Source: Bacillota bacterium
GTDB taxonomy: Bacteria; Bacillota; Clostridia; Lachnospirales; Lachnospiraceae
Direction of reading: 5' to 3'
Assembly: GCA_023413555.1 (NCBI GenBank)
Contig: JAEZPG010000052.1
Coordinates: forward strand, 62,001-126,000
Length of the DNA: 64,000 bases
Part shown: one piece after another, positions 43,505 through 52,850 of the stretch
Layout of the letters: each line of letters opens with the position of its first letter
Position numbering within the stretch: position 1 is the stretch's first letter
Made by a program: the position numbers and the translations under genes
Notes under the pieces: generated by a model
Told to the model about the DNA's origin: nothing
What the model saw: only the letters and a program-made list of their open reading frames with translations
The model's database searches: none

Positions 43505-45037
43505 TTAATTAGAAGGAAACCGAATGATAAAGCACGTTGCTTCCAATTTACTTGATAAATGAATACTCCCACCATGTTCTTTCATAATTTGCTTGCAAAT
43601 AGAAAGTCCCAAACCTGCACTTCCCTGCTCACTAGAGGCTTGCTTGTCCACACGATAAAATGGTTCAAATATATGAGAAGAATCCTCCTCAGTTATTGGC
43701 TCTCCTTCATTGGTTATGGTAATCTCAATCCATTCTATATTCTTACTTAAGTTAATCTGTATCGTTTGAGGGTTTGCTCCGTATTTAATAGCATTGTCTA
43801 TAATATTCACAAAAACTTCCCTAACACGATCCTTTAATACAGAAATCTTAATAGGATCTATGTTTATGAACTCTATGTGACTGCCATATCTTTTAGCCTT
43901 TAATTCCATTGCTTCCGAAACATCCCTTAGTATCTGATTCAAATCAATAGTTTCCCATATTTGTTGGCTATCCTTAGTTGACATCTCTAAAAGTTGAATA
44001 ACCAGTTTATGAAGCCGTTCACTTTCATCCAAGATATTCTGTATTCCATTTCGGAATAAATCCTTATCCTCAATTCCGTTATCCTGTAGTAATTGGGCAT
44101 AGCCACTAATTGTGGTAAGTGGTGTTTTTAGCTCATGCGTTACATTATCGTAAAATTCTTTTCTATTCTCCATAAGCTCATAGATCTGATTCTTATCTTT
44201 TTTAAGCTTCTCTAATTGTGTCTGTACAGTATTTAACATAATTCTATAATTATTAGTCAAATCTCCCAACTCATCCTTGCGACTGGATGGGGCAAGAGAA
44301 AAATAAAAGTTTTGATCATACTTACCTACATTCAAATCATCTGCCACCTGATTAGAAGTCTTTGCCAACTGCCGAATTGGAGATAAAAGCATCTGAATTA
44401 TAATAGTTACAAGGACAAAAGCCAAAACAAAAATCCCAATCGTAATCTTCAAAACAGTGGAAGTATTTTCCCTACCCGCTAAAAGTAAATCCGTATAATC
44501 TATGTAATAGCGTACTATTCCTTCCTGTTTCCTATTTAATTTGATAGGTATAGAAAAATATATTATCAGCTTATCCTTACTATCTCGGTCTATTGTGTAG
44601 GAAGCCTTACCTCTCAATGCATTTTGAAGATCATCTCCATGATTGCCTGTAACGATAGCTTGATCACTATTGGTCACTTTCTTATTATAACTAAATAAAG
44701 ATTTCTTGGAGGACACCAGTAGACTTCCATCATTATCGTATAAAGCTACATAACGATGTGCATCACTATCTAAGTCTGATAAAATAGCATAAGATGCCTG
44801 AATAAAACCATACTCATTATATCTCTCAATACGCAGCATAATTGCCTTCTTAACATTCATAATGGTTGCATCATGCAAAGCATCAACATCCTTCTGTATC
44901 TGCATTTCAATGTTGCTATTGATCTGCCTATTTAAGCTATAAGTAAGTGCCACGAAACCCAATATAGCTGTTGCAATCAATCCCTCGAATACTTTTATTC
45001 GTATTCCCCACCATCTTTTACTTTTCCGTTGGGACAT
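43505..45037 (-). CDS. Sensor histidine kinase
   Basis: 510 aa. TM1 (about 20-38) and TM2 (about 200-220) enclose an extracellular sensor of roughly 150 residues; HAMP follows (PIRQLAKTSNQVADDL), then HisKA with phospho-acceptor His301 in NVTHELKTPL, and an ATPase domain with N-box NIIDNAIKYG, F-box and G2 box GSAGLGLSI. ATG 45037 overlaps the regulator gene by 20 bp. Its partner is the adjacent OmpR-type regulator. Signal unknown. Confidence 0.95.
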   Translation of the reverse strand: MSQRKSKRWWGIRIKVFEGLIATAILGFVALTYSLNRQINSNIEMQIQKDVDALHDATIMNVKKAIMLRIERYNEYGFIQASYAILSDLDSDAHRYVALYDNDGSLLVSSKKSLFSYNKKVTNSDQAIVTGNHGDDLQNALRGKASYTIDRDSKDKLIIYFSIPIKLNRKQEGIVRYYIDYTDLLLAGRENTSTVLKITIGIFVLAFVLVTIIIQMLLSPIRQLAKTSNQVADDLNVGKYDQNFYFSLAPSSRKDELGDLTNNYRIMLNTVQTQLEKLKKDKNQIYELMENRKEFYDNVTHELKTPLTTISGYAQLLQDNGIEDKDLFRNGIQNILDESERLHKLVIQLLEMSTKDSQQIWETIDLNQILRDVSEAMELKAKRYGSHIEFINIDPIKISVLKDRVREVFVNIIDNAIKYGANPQTIQINLSKNIEWIEITITNEGEPITEEDSSHIFEPFYRVDKQASSEQGSAGLGLSICKQIMKEHGGSIHLSSKLEATCFIIRFPSN

Positions 45038-45698
45038 ATTTATAACCAACTCCAAACACTGTGATTAACTGTTGTTCCATGTTAAGTTTCTTTCTAATTC
45101 TTTGAATATGTATATCTATAGTTCTCGAGTCACCCAAATAACTAAAATCCCATAATGCTTCTAAGAGTGTCTCTCTTGTTAAAACTTGTCTTGGATGTTT
45201 CAAAAAATAAAGGAGTAAATCATATTCCTTTGGAGTAAGCTCAATCAGTTGCCCATCCTTTTTTACTGAACGCTCCACCTCGCAAATTTCTCCATCAAAC
45301 TCCAATCGGTCATTTTTCTTCTGATTCTGACGTTCCGTTCCACGTCTAATTACAATCTTTATTCTAGCCACAACTTCTCTAAAATCAAATGGCTTAGTAA
45401 TATAATCATCCGCTCCAACTTGAAGACCATATAATTTATCCTCTATGTTGGATTTGGCTGTTAGCATAATAATTGGTATATTACAGTATTCACTTAGTAT
45501 TCTACATACATCGGGACCATTTAAATCAGGCAACATCCAATCTAACAAAATCAGATCTGGAGCCTCTTCTCTTACTTTTTGTAATCCAAGTTCTCCAGTA
45601 TCTCCACTAATCACCTGAAATCCTTCTTTCTTTAAACCATAAGTAAGAATATCTACAATCGGCTTTTCATCCTCAATTATCAGTATTTTCTTAGCCAT
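45018..45698 (-). CDS. OmpR-family response regulator
   Basis: 226 aa. Receiver domain with acidic pocket (IIEDE), phospho-acceptor Asp53 in LLDWMLPD, Thr in MLTAKS and Lys in YITKPFD; winged-helix output domain with ELTPKEYDLLLYFL and DIHIQRIRKKL. ATG 45698 has GGAGGA six bases upstream; the frame is open to 45776 but that extension is not part of the family. First gene of a run: regulator, kinase, lipoprotein, asnB, serS. Confidence 0.96.
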   Translation of the reverse strand: MAKKILIIEDEKPIVDILTYGLKKEGFQVISGDTGELGLQKVREEAPDLILLDWMLPDLNGPDVCRILSEYCNIPIIMLTAKSNIEDKLYGLQVGADDYITKPFDFREVVARIKIVIRRGTERQNQKKNDRLEFDGEICEVERSVKKDGQLIELTPKEYDLLLYFLKHPRQVLTRETLLEALWDFSYLGDSRTIDIHIQRIRKKLNMEQQLITVFGVGYKYVPTEK

Positions 45699-45875
45699 AA
45701 GACTTCCTCCATATTTTAAAACCATTAACCATATTTTATCATTTATATACGAATTATGTCTATACTTTCTATACAAATTTACATAAGTAAATGCTTATTT
45801 GCCTTTCATAGTGTTTTACTATTCACCAATAGTCACTCACCAAATACTATGTTTACGGTGTATAGTGAATACACA

Positions 45876-45918
45876 AAGAGGTTGAAAGCAGATGAATGTC
45901 TTCTACTTTCAACCTCTT
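45876..45918 (-). terminator. Terminator of carB
   Basis: AAGAGGTTGAAAG (45876-45888) and CTTTCAACCTCTT (45906-45918) form a perfect 13-bp stem 11 bases after the carB stop. Only a short T-rich stretch follows on the minus strand. Confidence 0.75.
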
Positions 45919-45929
45919 CCATATAATAT

Positions 45930-48900
45930 TTATTTGATATGCTTATGAAGTTCCTGTAAGGAACAAATCGGAATCCCTTTCTGCTTGTTCACAGCCTTTA
46001 ATCCTCTAGCTGCTGCCATAGCTGCTGCCATGGTTGTAATATAAGGAATCTTTGCCTTAATAGCTGCTTTACGTACATAGCTGTCATCATGTTCGCAACC
46101 TGAGCCAATAGGCGTATTAATGACCAACTGAACCTGACGATTAATTATAACATCATTCATGTTTGGTCTTCCTTCATAGAGCTTATTAATCTTCTCTACC
46201 GGATAACCAGCTTGAAGAATGGTATCATAAGTATGCCCAGTGGCCATAAGAGAGTAACCAGCCTCATATAAGTCCTTAGCAACCTCTGCAACCTCTGCTT
46301 TGTCAGAATCGCATACACTAATTAGAACACAACCCTCTAGTGGTAGAGGTGTCTGAGTAGCCTCCTGAGCTAAGAAATATGCTTCTCCAAAGGTATCTGC
46401 AAGACCTAGAACCTCACCAGTAGAACGCATTTCCGGTCCCAGTACTGGGTCTACCTCAGGAAACATATTGAATGGGAATACTGCTTCCTTTACTCCATAA
46501 TGAGGAATCACCTTTTCCTCTAACATTGGAACTGGAGATGGTCTCCCTGTTATCTCTGCCGTAATAATGTCAGTTGCGATTGGTACCATGGCAATATTAC
46601 AAACCTTAGATACGAGAGGAACCGTACGAGATGCTCTTGGGTTAGCCTCTAATACATATACCGTGTCATTTTCTATAGCATACTGCATATTCATTAAGCC
46701 AGACACATGCATTTCCTTAGCTATTCTTGTGGTGTAATCTTTAATAATCTCCAGGTTTCTCTCACTAATATTAATAGATGGAATGATACAAGCAGAATCA
46801 CCTGAATGAACACCTGCTAATTCAATATGTTCCATAACTGCTGGAACAAATGCATTAGTGCCATCACTGATGGCATCTGCTTCCACCTCCATTGCATGTC
46901 TAAGAAAACGATCGATTAGGATTGGACGATCTGGGGTAACGCCAACTGCAGCTTCCATATAAGAAATCAGGTTCTTGTCGTCAAATACTACTTCCATTCC
47001 TCGTCCACCTAATACATAAGAAGGACGTACCATAACAGGATAACCGATTTGATTGGCAATTTGTAGTGCATCCTCCACTGTAACTGCCATTCCGGATTCC
47101 GGCATAGGAATCTCTAGCTTCTCCATCATACCTCTAAATAAGTCTCTATCTTCTGCCATATCAATAACAGAAGGTGCTGTTCCCAGGATCTTTACTCCAT
47201 TTTTCTCAAGCTCAGCAGCTAGATTCAATGGCGTCTGACCGCCAAATTGTGCAATGATACCAACCGGTTGCTCTTTCTCATAGATACTTAACACATCCTC
47301 TAAGGTAAGCGGTTCAAAATACAATTTATCTGAAGTATCATAATCCGTTGATACAGTCTCTGGATTACAGTTTACAATAATGGTTTCAAAACCAAGCTTT
47401 TTAAGAGAGAGAGCTGCATGAACACTACAATAATCAAATTCAATGCCTTGTCCGATTCTATTAGGTCCTCCACCTAAAATCATAATCTTAGGTTTGTCTG
47501 TATGAACTGTACTATAATCTGGTGCATTGTAGGTAGAATAATAGTAAGCACTGTCCTTTGTTCCGCTTACATGTACACCTTCCCAGGCTTCCTTCAGTCC
47601 AAGAGATAGTCTTTGATTTCTAACCTGTTCTTCCGAAATCTTAAGCAAATTACTTAAGTATTTATCTGAGAAACCATTTTTCTTGGCTTGAAGTAAGACT
47701 TCATCCGTTGGAAGACTGCCTGTAAATTGCAGAATCTGCTCTTCTTCCTCCACTAATTCCTTCATTTGCTCTATAAAATAATGCTTAATCTTTGTAAGGT
47801 TATATAGTTCTTCTACAGTAGCTCCTTTACGAAGAGCCTCATACATTAAGAATTGTCTCTCACTAGTTGGAATGATAAGACGTTTTAACAATTCTTCTTT
47901 TGAGAGAGTATGAAAGTCCTTGGCAAAGCCCAGTCCATACCGTCCGATTTCTAAGCTTCGAATAGCCTTTTGAAATGCTTCCTTATAGGTCTTTCCTATG
48001 CTCATAACCTCGCCTACCGCACGCATCTGAGTACCTAATTTATCTTCTACCCCTTTGAATTTCTCAAATGCCCATCTGGCAAATTTGATTACAATATAAT
48101 CACCATCTGGCACATAACGATCCAAAGTTCCATATTTGCCACATGGAATCTCATCTAAGTTAAGGCCTGCTGCCAACATAGCACTTATTAGGGCAATTGG
48201 AAATCCGGTTGCCTTAGAAGCAAGAGCAGAGGAACGGGACGTTCTAGGATTGATTTCAATAACAATAATACGATCAGTTTCCGGATCATGAGCAAATTGC
48301 ACATTAGTTCCACCAATTACCTCAATGGCCTCAACAATACGGTATGCCTGCTCTTGTAGTCTCTTCTGTACTTCTTCTGAAATAGTAAGCATAGGAGCAG
48401 AACAAAAAGAATCTCCGGTATGTACACCCAATGGATCAATATTTTCAATAAAGCATACGGTAATCATATTGTTCTTAGCATCACGAACAACCTCTAATTC
48501 AAGTTCCTCCCAACCGAGAACAGATTCTTCCACCAATACCTGTCCCACAAGACTTGCCTGAAGACCTCTTGCACAAACTGTTTTCAATTCTTCTATGTTA
48601 TAAACAAGACCACCGCCTGCACCACCCATGGTATAGGCTGGACGGAGTACAACAGGATAGCCCAATTGATCTGCAATTGAAAGAGCTTCTTCTACAGAAT
48701 ACGCTACTTCACTTCTTGCCATTTCAATACCGAGACTATTCATGGTTTTTTTAAATTCAATTCTATCCTCTCCACGTTCAATCGCATCTACCTGAACACC
48801 GATTACCTTTACATCATATTTCTCCAGGATGCCTTTCGCAGAAAGTTCGGAACATAAGTTTAATCCAGATTGACCACCTAAGTTAGGAAGGATAGCATCC

Positions 48901-49148
48901 GGTCTTTCTTTTTTGATAATCTGCTCTAACCTTGTTACATTTAATGGTTCTATGTACGTTACATCAGCGATTCCAGGGTCTGTCATGATAGTTGCTGGAT
49001 TAGAATTCACCAATACTATCTCGTATCCAAGACTTTTTAGAGCCTTACAAGCCTGAGTACCTGAATAGTCAAATTCACATGCCTGTCCAATTATAATAGG
49101 GCCTGAGCCTATTATTATAACTTTATGAATATCATTTCTCTTTCCCAT
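45930..49148 (-). CDS. carB: Carbamoyl-phosphate synthase large subunit
   Basis: Makes carbamoyl phosphate for arginine and pyrimidines. 1072 aa with two ATP-grasp halves: the first starts IIIGSGPIIIGQACEFDYSG, the second ILGGGPNRIGQGIEFDY; GAGGGLVY and GGRGMEVV lie in each ATP site; the C-terminal MGS-like allosteric domain ends with KAKIPYITTMAAA. ATG 49148 follows GGAGA; the open 19 codons upstream are not family-like. The small subunit carA is not adjacent; an unrelated protease gene with its own terminator lies upstream. Candidate ArgR boxes lie upstream. Confidence 0.97.
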   Translation of the reverse strand: MGKRNDIHKVIIIGSGPIIIGQACEFDYSGTQACKALKSLGYEIVLVNSNPATIMTDPGIADVTYIEPLNVTRLEQIIKKERPDAILPNLGGQSGLNLCSELSAKGILEKYDVKVIGVQVDAIERGEDRIEFKKTMNSLGIEMARSEVAYSVEEALSIADQLGYPVVLRPAYTMGGAGGGLVYNIEELKTVCARGLQASLVGQVLVEESVLGWEELELEVVRDAKNNMITVCFIENIDPLGVHTGDSFCSAPMLTISEEVQKRLQEQAYRIVEAIEVIGGTNVQFAHDPETDRIIVIEINPRTSRSSALASKATGFPIALISAMLAAGLNLDEIPCGKYGTLDRYVPDGDYIVIKFARWAFEKFKGVEDKLGTQMRAVGEVMSIGKTYKEAFQKAIRSLEIGRYGLGFAKDFHTLSKEELLKRLIIPTSERQFLMYEALRKGATVEELYNLTKIKHYFIEQMKELVEEEEQILQFTGSLPTDEVLLQAKKNGFSDKYLSNLLKISEEQVRNQRLSLGLKEAWEGVHVSGTKDSAYYYSTYNAPDYSTVHTDKPKIMILGGGPNRIGQGIEFDYCSVHAALSLKKLGFETIIVNCNPETVSTDYDTSDKLYFEPLTLEDVLSIYEKEQPVGIIAQFGGQTPLNLAAELEKNGVKILGTAPSVIDMAEDRDLFRGMMEKLEIPMPESGMAVTVEDALQIANQIGYPVMVRPSYVLGGRGMEVVFDDKNLISYMEAAVGVTPDRPILIDRFLRHAMEVEADAISDGTNAFVPAVMEHIELAGVHSGDSACIIPSINISERNLEIIKDYTTRIAKEMHVSGLMNMQYAIENDTVYVLEANPRASRTVPLVSKVCNIAMVPIATDIITAEITGRPSPVPMLEEKVIPHYGVKEAVFPFNMFPEVDPVLGPEMRSTGEVLGLADTFGEAYFLAQEATQTPLPLEGCVLISVCDSDKAEVAEVAKDLYEAGYSLMATGHTYDTILQAGYPVEKINKLYEGRPNMNDVIINRQVQLVINTPIGSGCEHDDSYVRKAAIKAKIPYITTMAAAMAAARGLKAVNKQKGIPICSLQELHKHIK

Positions 49149-49231
49149 TTCTTCTCTCCATTTTGTCTTACATTTTTTGAGTTTCTCATTTCTTATCTTC
49201 ACCATATTACCACATAATGATAAAAGAATAA

Positions 49232-49265
49232 AGTATTTTTATGCACATTTTATGTATTTTATTCA
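49232..49265. promoter_or_regulatory. Two candidate ArgR boxes upstream of carB
   Basis: AGTATTTTTATGCA (49232-49245) and TGTATTTTATTCA (49253-49265) are spaced seven bases apart. The second differs by one base from TGTATTTTATGCA at the argC promoter (1731-1743). Paired ARG boxes are usual in arginine operators; this is inferred. Confidence 0.48.
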
Positions 49266-49302
49266 TGTTACCATAAGAGAAAACAAAAAGAATTTCACAT
49301 GT

Positions 49303-49336
49303 AAAAATGCATCATAATCTATAAGATTATAATGCA
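49303..49336 (-). terminator. Rho-independent terminator of the CPBP protease gene
   Basis: Minus strand: TGCATTATAATC pairs with GATTATGATGCA around a five-base loop, followed by TTTTT (49307-49303). It insulates carB from upstream transcription. Confidence 0.87.
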
Positions 49337-49355
49337 CTTTAAATTGCTCTATAAA

Positions 49356-50558
49356 CTATATAACGGAAATAGCTGATACTAGATATAATACAAAGGTAAC
49401 AAAGTACACGCAAAGAAATACAATAAACCATGGATTCCCAAAAACCAGTGTTTTGCTACGAGGAACCGTAGGATGTTCCTTTATATAGGCTGACAATTGT
49501 GGTTTTCTCACAAGTAAAACGATGATACCAATAACGGTAATCACCGCAAACCCTATAAAGCTAATCCATTCTACTCGAATATTAGGGTAGTGGTTCATTA
49601 GCATATCAAGACCCATAGATAATCCATTGTTTAATATATGGAACACAATACTCCATTTTAAAGAATATTCAAGGGCTACATATCCAAGTAATAAACCTAC
49701 AGATATTGCAAATAAACCTTGTGTCAGATTACCATGAAAAATTCCAAAACAAATGGCAGAGACAGTGATTGCAAACACTTTCCCATACTTTTCAAGTCGG
49801 TGAAGCAATACTCCTCTGAATAGAATTTCTTCCATAATTGGTCCAAAGATGACTACATATAGTAACATACTAATCGACATTCCGGCAGAGGAAAGAATTT
49901 CTGGCAATGCCCCCTGACTAGTTAATCCAAAGAGATTTAAGAACACCTCGCTACCATAAGCAAACAGAGTAACGAAGGTATTCGGGGTTAACAAAAGTAT
50001 TATTAAAATCAGGAAGGTAGAAACCTTCATGGCTCCTCTCTTACCAATGATATCCTCTGAAAATAATTTCTTTCTACGATAAATCAATAAAATAAGGAAC
50101 CCCAATGTCAGCCCAATTAGATAGAGCCATCCATTTCTTGTTATATCTTGCAGTAAAGTATTTATTTTCTCTTCCATGACAAAAGAATTACTTCGATACT
50201 TAAAAGCCAGATAGACAGTATAAATAAATGTATAAGTTAAGGTAGGTAGGAACATAGCCAACGTGTAATAAATCAACACTCTGGACAGTCTTCCTATCTC
50301 CTTTTTCTTCCTTTTATTCTCCATCAACAACTGCATTCTTTCATTCTGCAGTCTATATTCTTCCTGCATTCTTTCATTTTGCATAGGAGAATTCGTATGA
50401 TAGAAATCCCACTGTATAGGTTGGCCTTGATACGATGGCTGGCCTTGATACGGTGGCTGACCTTGATACGGTGGCTGACCTTGATACTGTGGCTGGCCAT
50501 TGGACATAGGATGTCCAGAGTATGGTATTTCATTTTGATGATACATTTGTTGATCCAT
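49356..50558 (-). CDS. CPBP-family intramembrane metalloprotease with Gln/Pro repeat N-terminus
   Basis: 400 aa. The first about 60 residues are low-complexity, with six-residue units like QGQPPY, followed by a charged coiled segment (QNERMQEEYRLQNERMQ). Then seven or eight membrane helices carry the CPBP/Abi motif EEILFRG and a second motif FGIFHGN, which supply the Glu/His active site of CAAX-type proteases. Possible roles are protein processing or bacteriocin self-immunity. ATG 50558 follows GGGAG. Monocistronic, with a terminator. Confidence 0.86.
   Translation of the reverse strand: MDQQMYHQNEIPYSGHPMSNGQPQYQGQPPYQGQPPYQGQPSYQGQPIQWDFYHTNSPMQNERMQEEYRLQNERMQLLMENKRKKKEIGRLSRVLIYYTLAMFLPTLTYTFIYTVYLAFKYRSNSFVMEEKINTLLQDITRNGWLYLIGLTLGFLILLIYRRKKLFSEDIIGKRGAMKVSTFLILIILLLTPNTFVTLFAYGSEVFLNLFGLTSQGALPEILSSAGMSISMLLYVVIFGPIMEEILFRGVLLHRLEKYGKVFAITVSAICFGIFHGNLTQGLFAISVGLLLGYVALEYSLKWSIVFHILNNGLSMGLDMLMNHYPNIRVEWISFIGFAVITVIGIIVLLVRKPQLSAYIKEHPTVPRSKTLVFGNPWFIVFLCVYFVTFVLYLVSAISVI
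50423..50494. repeat. 18-bp tandem repeat, four copies, coding
   Basis: Four units of the type GRCCTTGATACNRTGGCT (50423, 50441, 50459, 50477) encode the Gln-Gly-Gln-Pro-type hexapeptides of the CPBP protease N-terminus. In-frame copy-number change would alter only the tail length. Confidence 0.85.
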
Positions 50559-50596
50559 GTTATACACTCCCTTTCCTTTTTATCACTTTTTTAAGC

Positions 50597-51925
50597 TTAA
50601 ACAAATCCTGCATATTTACGCCACCTTCCACTGGCAAATCTCCATACAAAGCAACCTACTCTAAATACCCAATCAATAATCATAGCAATCCATACTCCAA
50701 TTGCGCCCATACCAAAACCAAGACCCATAATATAGCTAAATACCACACGGAACGTACACATGGAAAATATTGATATGTACATAACAAATTTCACATCATT
50801 ACATGCACGCAATGCATTAGGCAGAGTAAAAGAAGATGGCCAAAGAAGCATCGCAAAACCGTTATGAATCATAATTAGGATAAATGACAATTCACTGGTT
50901 TCCACCTGTAAGTTAAAAATCTGTAAAATCCAAGGTAATGATAGTAAAATACATGAATTCGCCACTAAAGTAATGATATAGGTTAGCTTCATTATTTTTT
51001 TCGTATAATAACGGACCTGCTTCTCATCCTGTGCTCCAACACACTGACCTATGACAGTAATCATAGCAAGACTCATAGCCTGTCCAGCAATACAGCCCAT
51101 TGCATCTACACTGTTTGCTACTGCATTAGCCGCTATTTGAATGTTATCAAACCTAGCAATTATGCTTACCACAAGCACTCTACCTAATTGAAAGAGGCCA
51201 TTTTCCACTCCACTAGGTACTCCAATGTGAAGGATCTTTTTTATCATTATAAAATCAGGAAACATCCGAAAATCTCGAATATGTACTTGATTACGTTTAT
51301 TAAGGATCAGTTTTAGTATCACCAACGCTGCAACTCCCCTAGATATCAAGGTCGGGATGGCAGCACCTTCTACTCCCATGTTCAGTCCATAGATACAGAG
51401 GGCGTTCCCTGCAATATTAACTACATTCATTAACAAGGAAACTTTCATGGATATCTTAGAATTTCCCATAACCCGAAACAAGGCTGCTCCTGCATTATAC
51501 AAAGCCATAAACGGAAATGATAGGGATGAGATATAAAAATAAAGAGAAGCATCTTTCATCACACTATTGTCGATACTCCCAAATAACATTCTTAATAAAC
51601 CACGGTTTACAACCAGGCATATAGCCATAATTCCTACAGAAATGACGAAGGCTATAATAAGAAGCTGTTTTGCTGATTCGCACGCTTTATCAATCTTCCT
51701 TGCACCTATGTATTGGGCAGTCACCACTGCCCCACCTGTGGCTAATGCTGCAAAAACTGCCAACAATAAGCCATTTATCATATCAACTAGGGAAACCCCA
51801 GATATTGCCGCTTCTCCCACTGAAGATACCATGATGGTGTCAGCCATACCGACGGTAATAGACAGAACCTGTTCTATAATCAAAGGTATCATCAGTTTTC
51901 TTAATTGTTCTTTAGAAAATATCAT
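50597..51925 (-). CDS. MATE-family efflux transporter
   Basis: 442 aa with 12 predicted helices in two homologous halves. N-terminal RKLMIPLIIEQVLSITVGMADTIMVSSVGEAAISG is the standard MATE start; the second half begins LHIGVPSGVENGLFQLGRV. These pumps use Na+ or H+ to export cationic drugs or metabolites; substrate cannot be predicted. RBS AAGGAAGG precedes the ATG. Own promoter at 51961-51989. Confidence 0.94.
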   Translation of the reverse strand: MIFSKEQLRKLMIPLIIEQVLSITVGMADTIMVSSVGEAAISGVSLVDMINGLLLAVFAALATGGAVVTAQYIGARKIDKACESAKQLLIIAFVISVGIMAICLVVNRGLLRMLFGSIDNSVMKDASLYFYISSLSFPFMALYNAGAALFRVMGNSKISMKVSLLMNVVNIAGNALCIYGLNMGVEGAAIPTLISRGVAALVILKLILNKRNQVHIRDFRMFPDFIMIKKILHIGVPSGVENGLFQLGRVLVVSIIARFDNIQIAANAVANSVDAMGCIAGQAMSLAMITVIGQCVGAQDEKQVRYYTKKIMKLTYIITLVANSCILLSLPWILQIFNLQVETSELSFILIMIHNGFAMLLWPSSFTLPNALRACNDVKFVMYISIFSMCTFRVVFSYIMGLGFGMGAIGVWIAMIIDWVFRVGCFVWRFASGRWRKYAGFV

Positions 51926-51960
51926 GTTCCTTCCTTTCTCTTCTCTGTCTGTATTTGTTA

Positions 51961-51989
51961 ATTATAAATCACTTGTATTCACAAGGCAA
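51961..51989 (-). promoter_or_regulatory. Promoter of the MATE gene
   Basis: Minus strand reads TTGCCT, 17 bases, TATAAT, between the GLUG gene stop and the MATE start. Confidence 0.5.
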
Positions 51990-51994
51990 GCAAA

Positions 51995-52777
51995 TCAATT
52001 TGTTACCCTTCCTCCCATAACACTTCCTGCTAAATTTCCAGTAAAGCTTCCATGAAGAAATGCTTGACTAATACAGTGACTGATTTCACTGTTCTTACTC
52101 TGCACACTTCCTACTATTCCACCCAGATATGTCTTCGGTATCTGTGTATTCTCTATAGTGGCAATCAAGGTTCCGTGAAAGCTAGAGTCTAGAATAAGAG
52201 CACTGACATTCTCTTCCCATTTTGATGAATCCCTAAGAATACCACCGATTCCTCCAGCAAATAATCCTTTTTGAGCTCCTACAAAAATAAGATTCCCTGT
52301 AACAAGACAATGATTCACTAAACTGTTATAAATCAGCCCAGCAATGCCCCCATAATACGTATCCTCTGCCTTTAACACAAAGGATTGACTATCATATTGG
52401 ATCTGTAAGTTCTTTACCTCTGCCTGTCTATACCCCATAGTTTTATATGCCCCAAGCATTGCAAATAAACCTAGACAATGAAGTTCTGCTCTGTTACCTA
52501 GCTGTTCCAACTTAAGTCCTTTAATACTATGCATTCCTCCATCAAAACTGCCGAGGAAACCTCTTCTCCATTCCCGGTTCTCTAACTGACTCTCTATCGC
52601 TCCTATTGGCTTCCATAGATATCCAGATAGGTCTAAGTCATTTTTAAGTACATAATACAGATATTCTGATTCCTCCATACACTGCACAGAGAAATTAATA
52701 AATTCCTCCTCGTTTCGGATTTCAAATGGCTGTTCTTTTGTACCATTTCCAGCAGAATATGATTGTTTACTTAACAC
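51995..52777 (-). CDS. GLUG-repeat-like beta-helix protein
   Basis: 260 aa. It begins SAGNGTKEQPFEIRNEEEFINFS, the lead-in of GLUG/adhesin-type proteins, then DLDLSGYLWKPIGAI and FLGSFDGGMHSIKGL, and GLUG-like units GGIAGLIYNSLVNHCLVTG, GGIGGILRDSS and GGIVGSVQSKNSEISHC. Such units build beta-helices on secreted adhesins, but here there is no signal peptide or anchor, so export is unexplained. GTG start with a weak RBS (GGGAAG). It stands between the MATE gene and an ABC pair. Confidence 0.68.
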   Translation of the reverse strand: MLSKQSYSAGNGTKEQPFEIRNEEEFINFSVQCMEESEYLYYVLKNDLDLSGYLWKPIGAIESQLENREWRRGFLGSFDGGMHSIKGLKLEQLGNRAELHCLGLFAMLGAYKTMGYRQAEVKNLQIQYDSQSFVLKAEDTYYGGIAGLIYNSLVNHCLVTGNLIFVGAQKGLFAGGIGGILRDSSKWEENVSALILDSSFHGTLIATIENTQIPKTYLGGIVGSVQSKNSEISHCISQAFLHGSFTGNLAGSVMGGRVTN

Positions 52778-52850
52778 AAATAAAACTTCCCTACTCCATT
52801 CTTACTATTAATATATGGAGTAGAGAAGATAAATTGATTGCTGTAATCGG

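Noticed and set aside
49356..51925. Antimicrobial-peptide biosynthesis island (CPBP, MATE, GLUG, ABC pair)
   Set aside because: No precursor peptide or modification enzyme is seen, and each gene has its own promoter or terminator.
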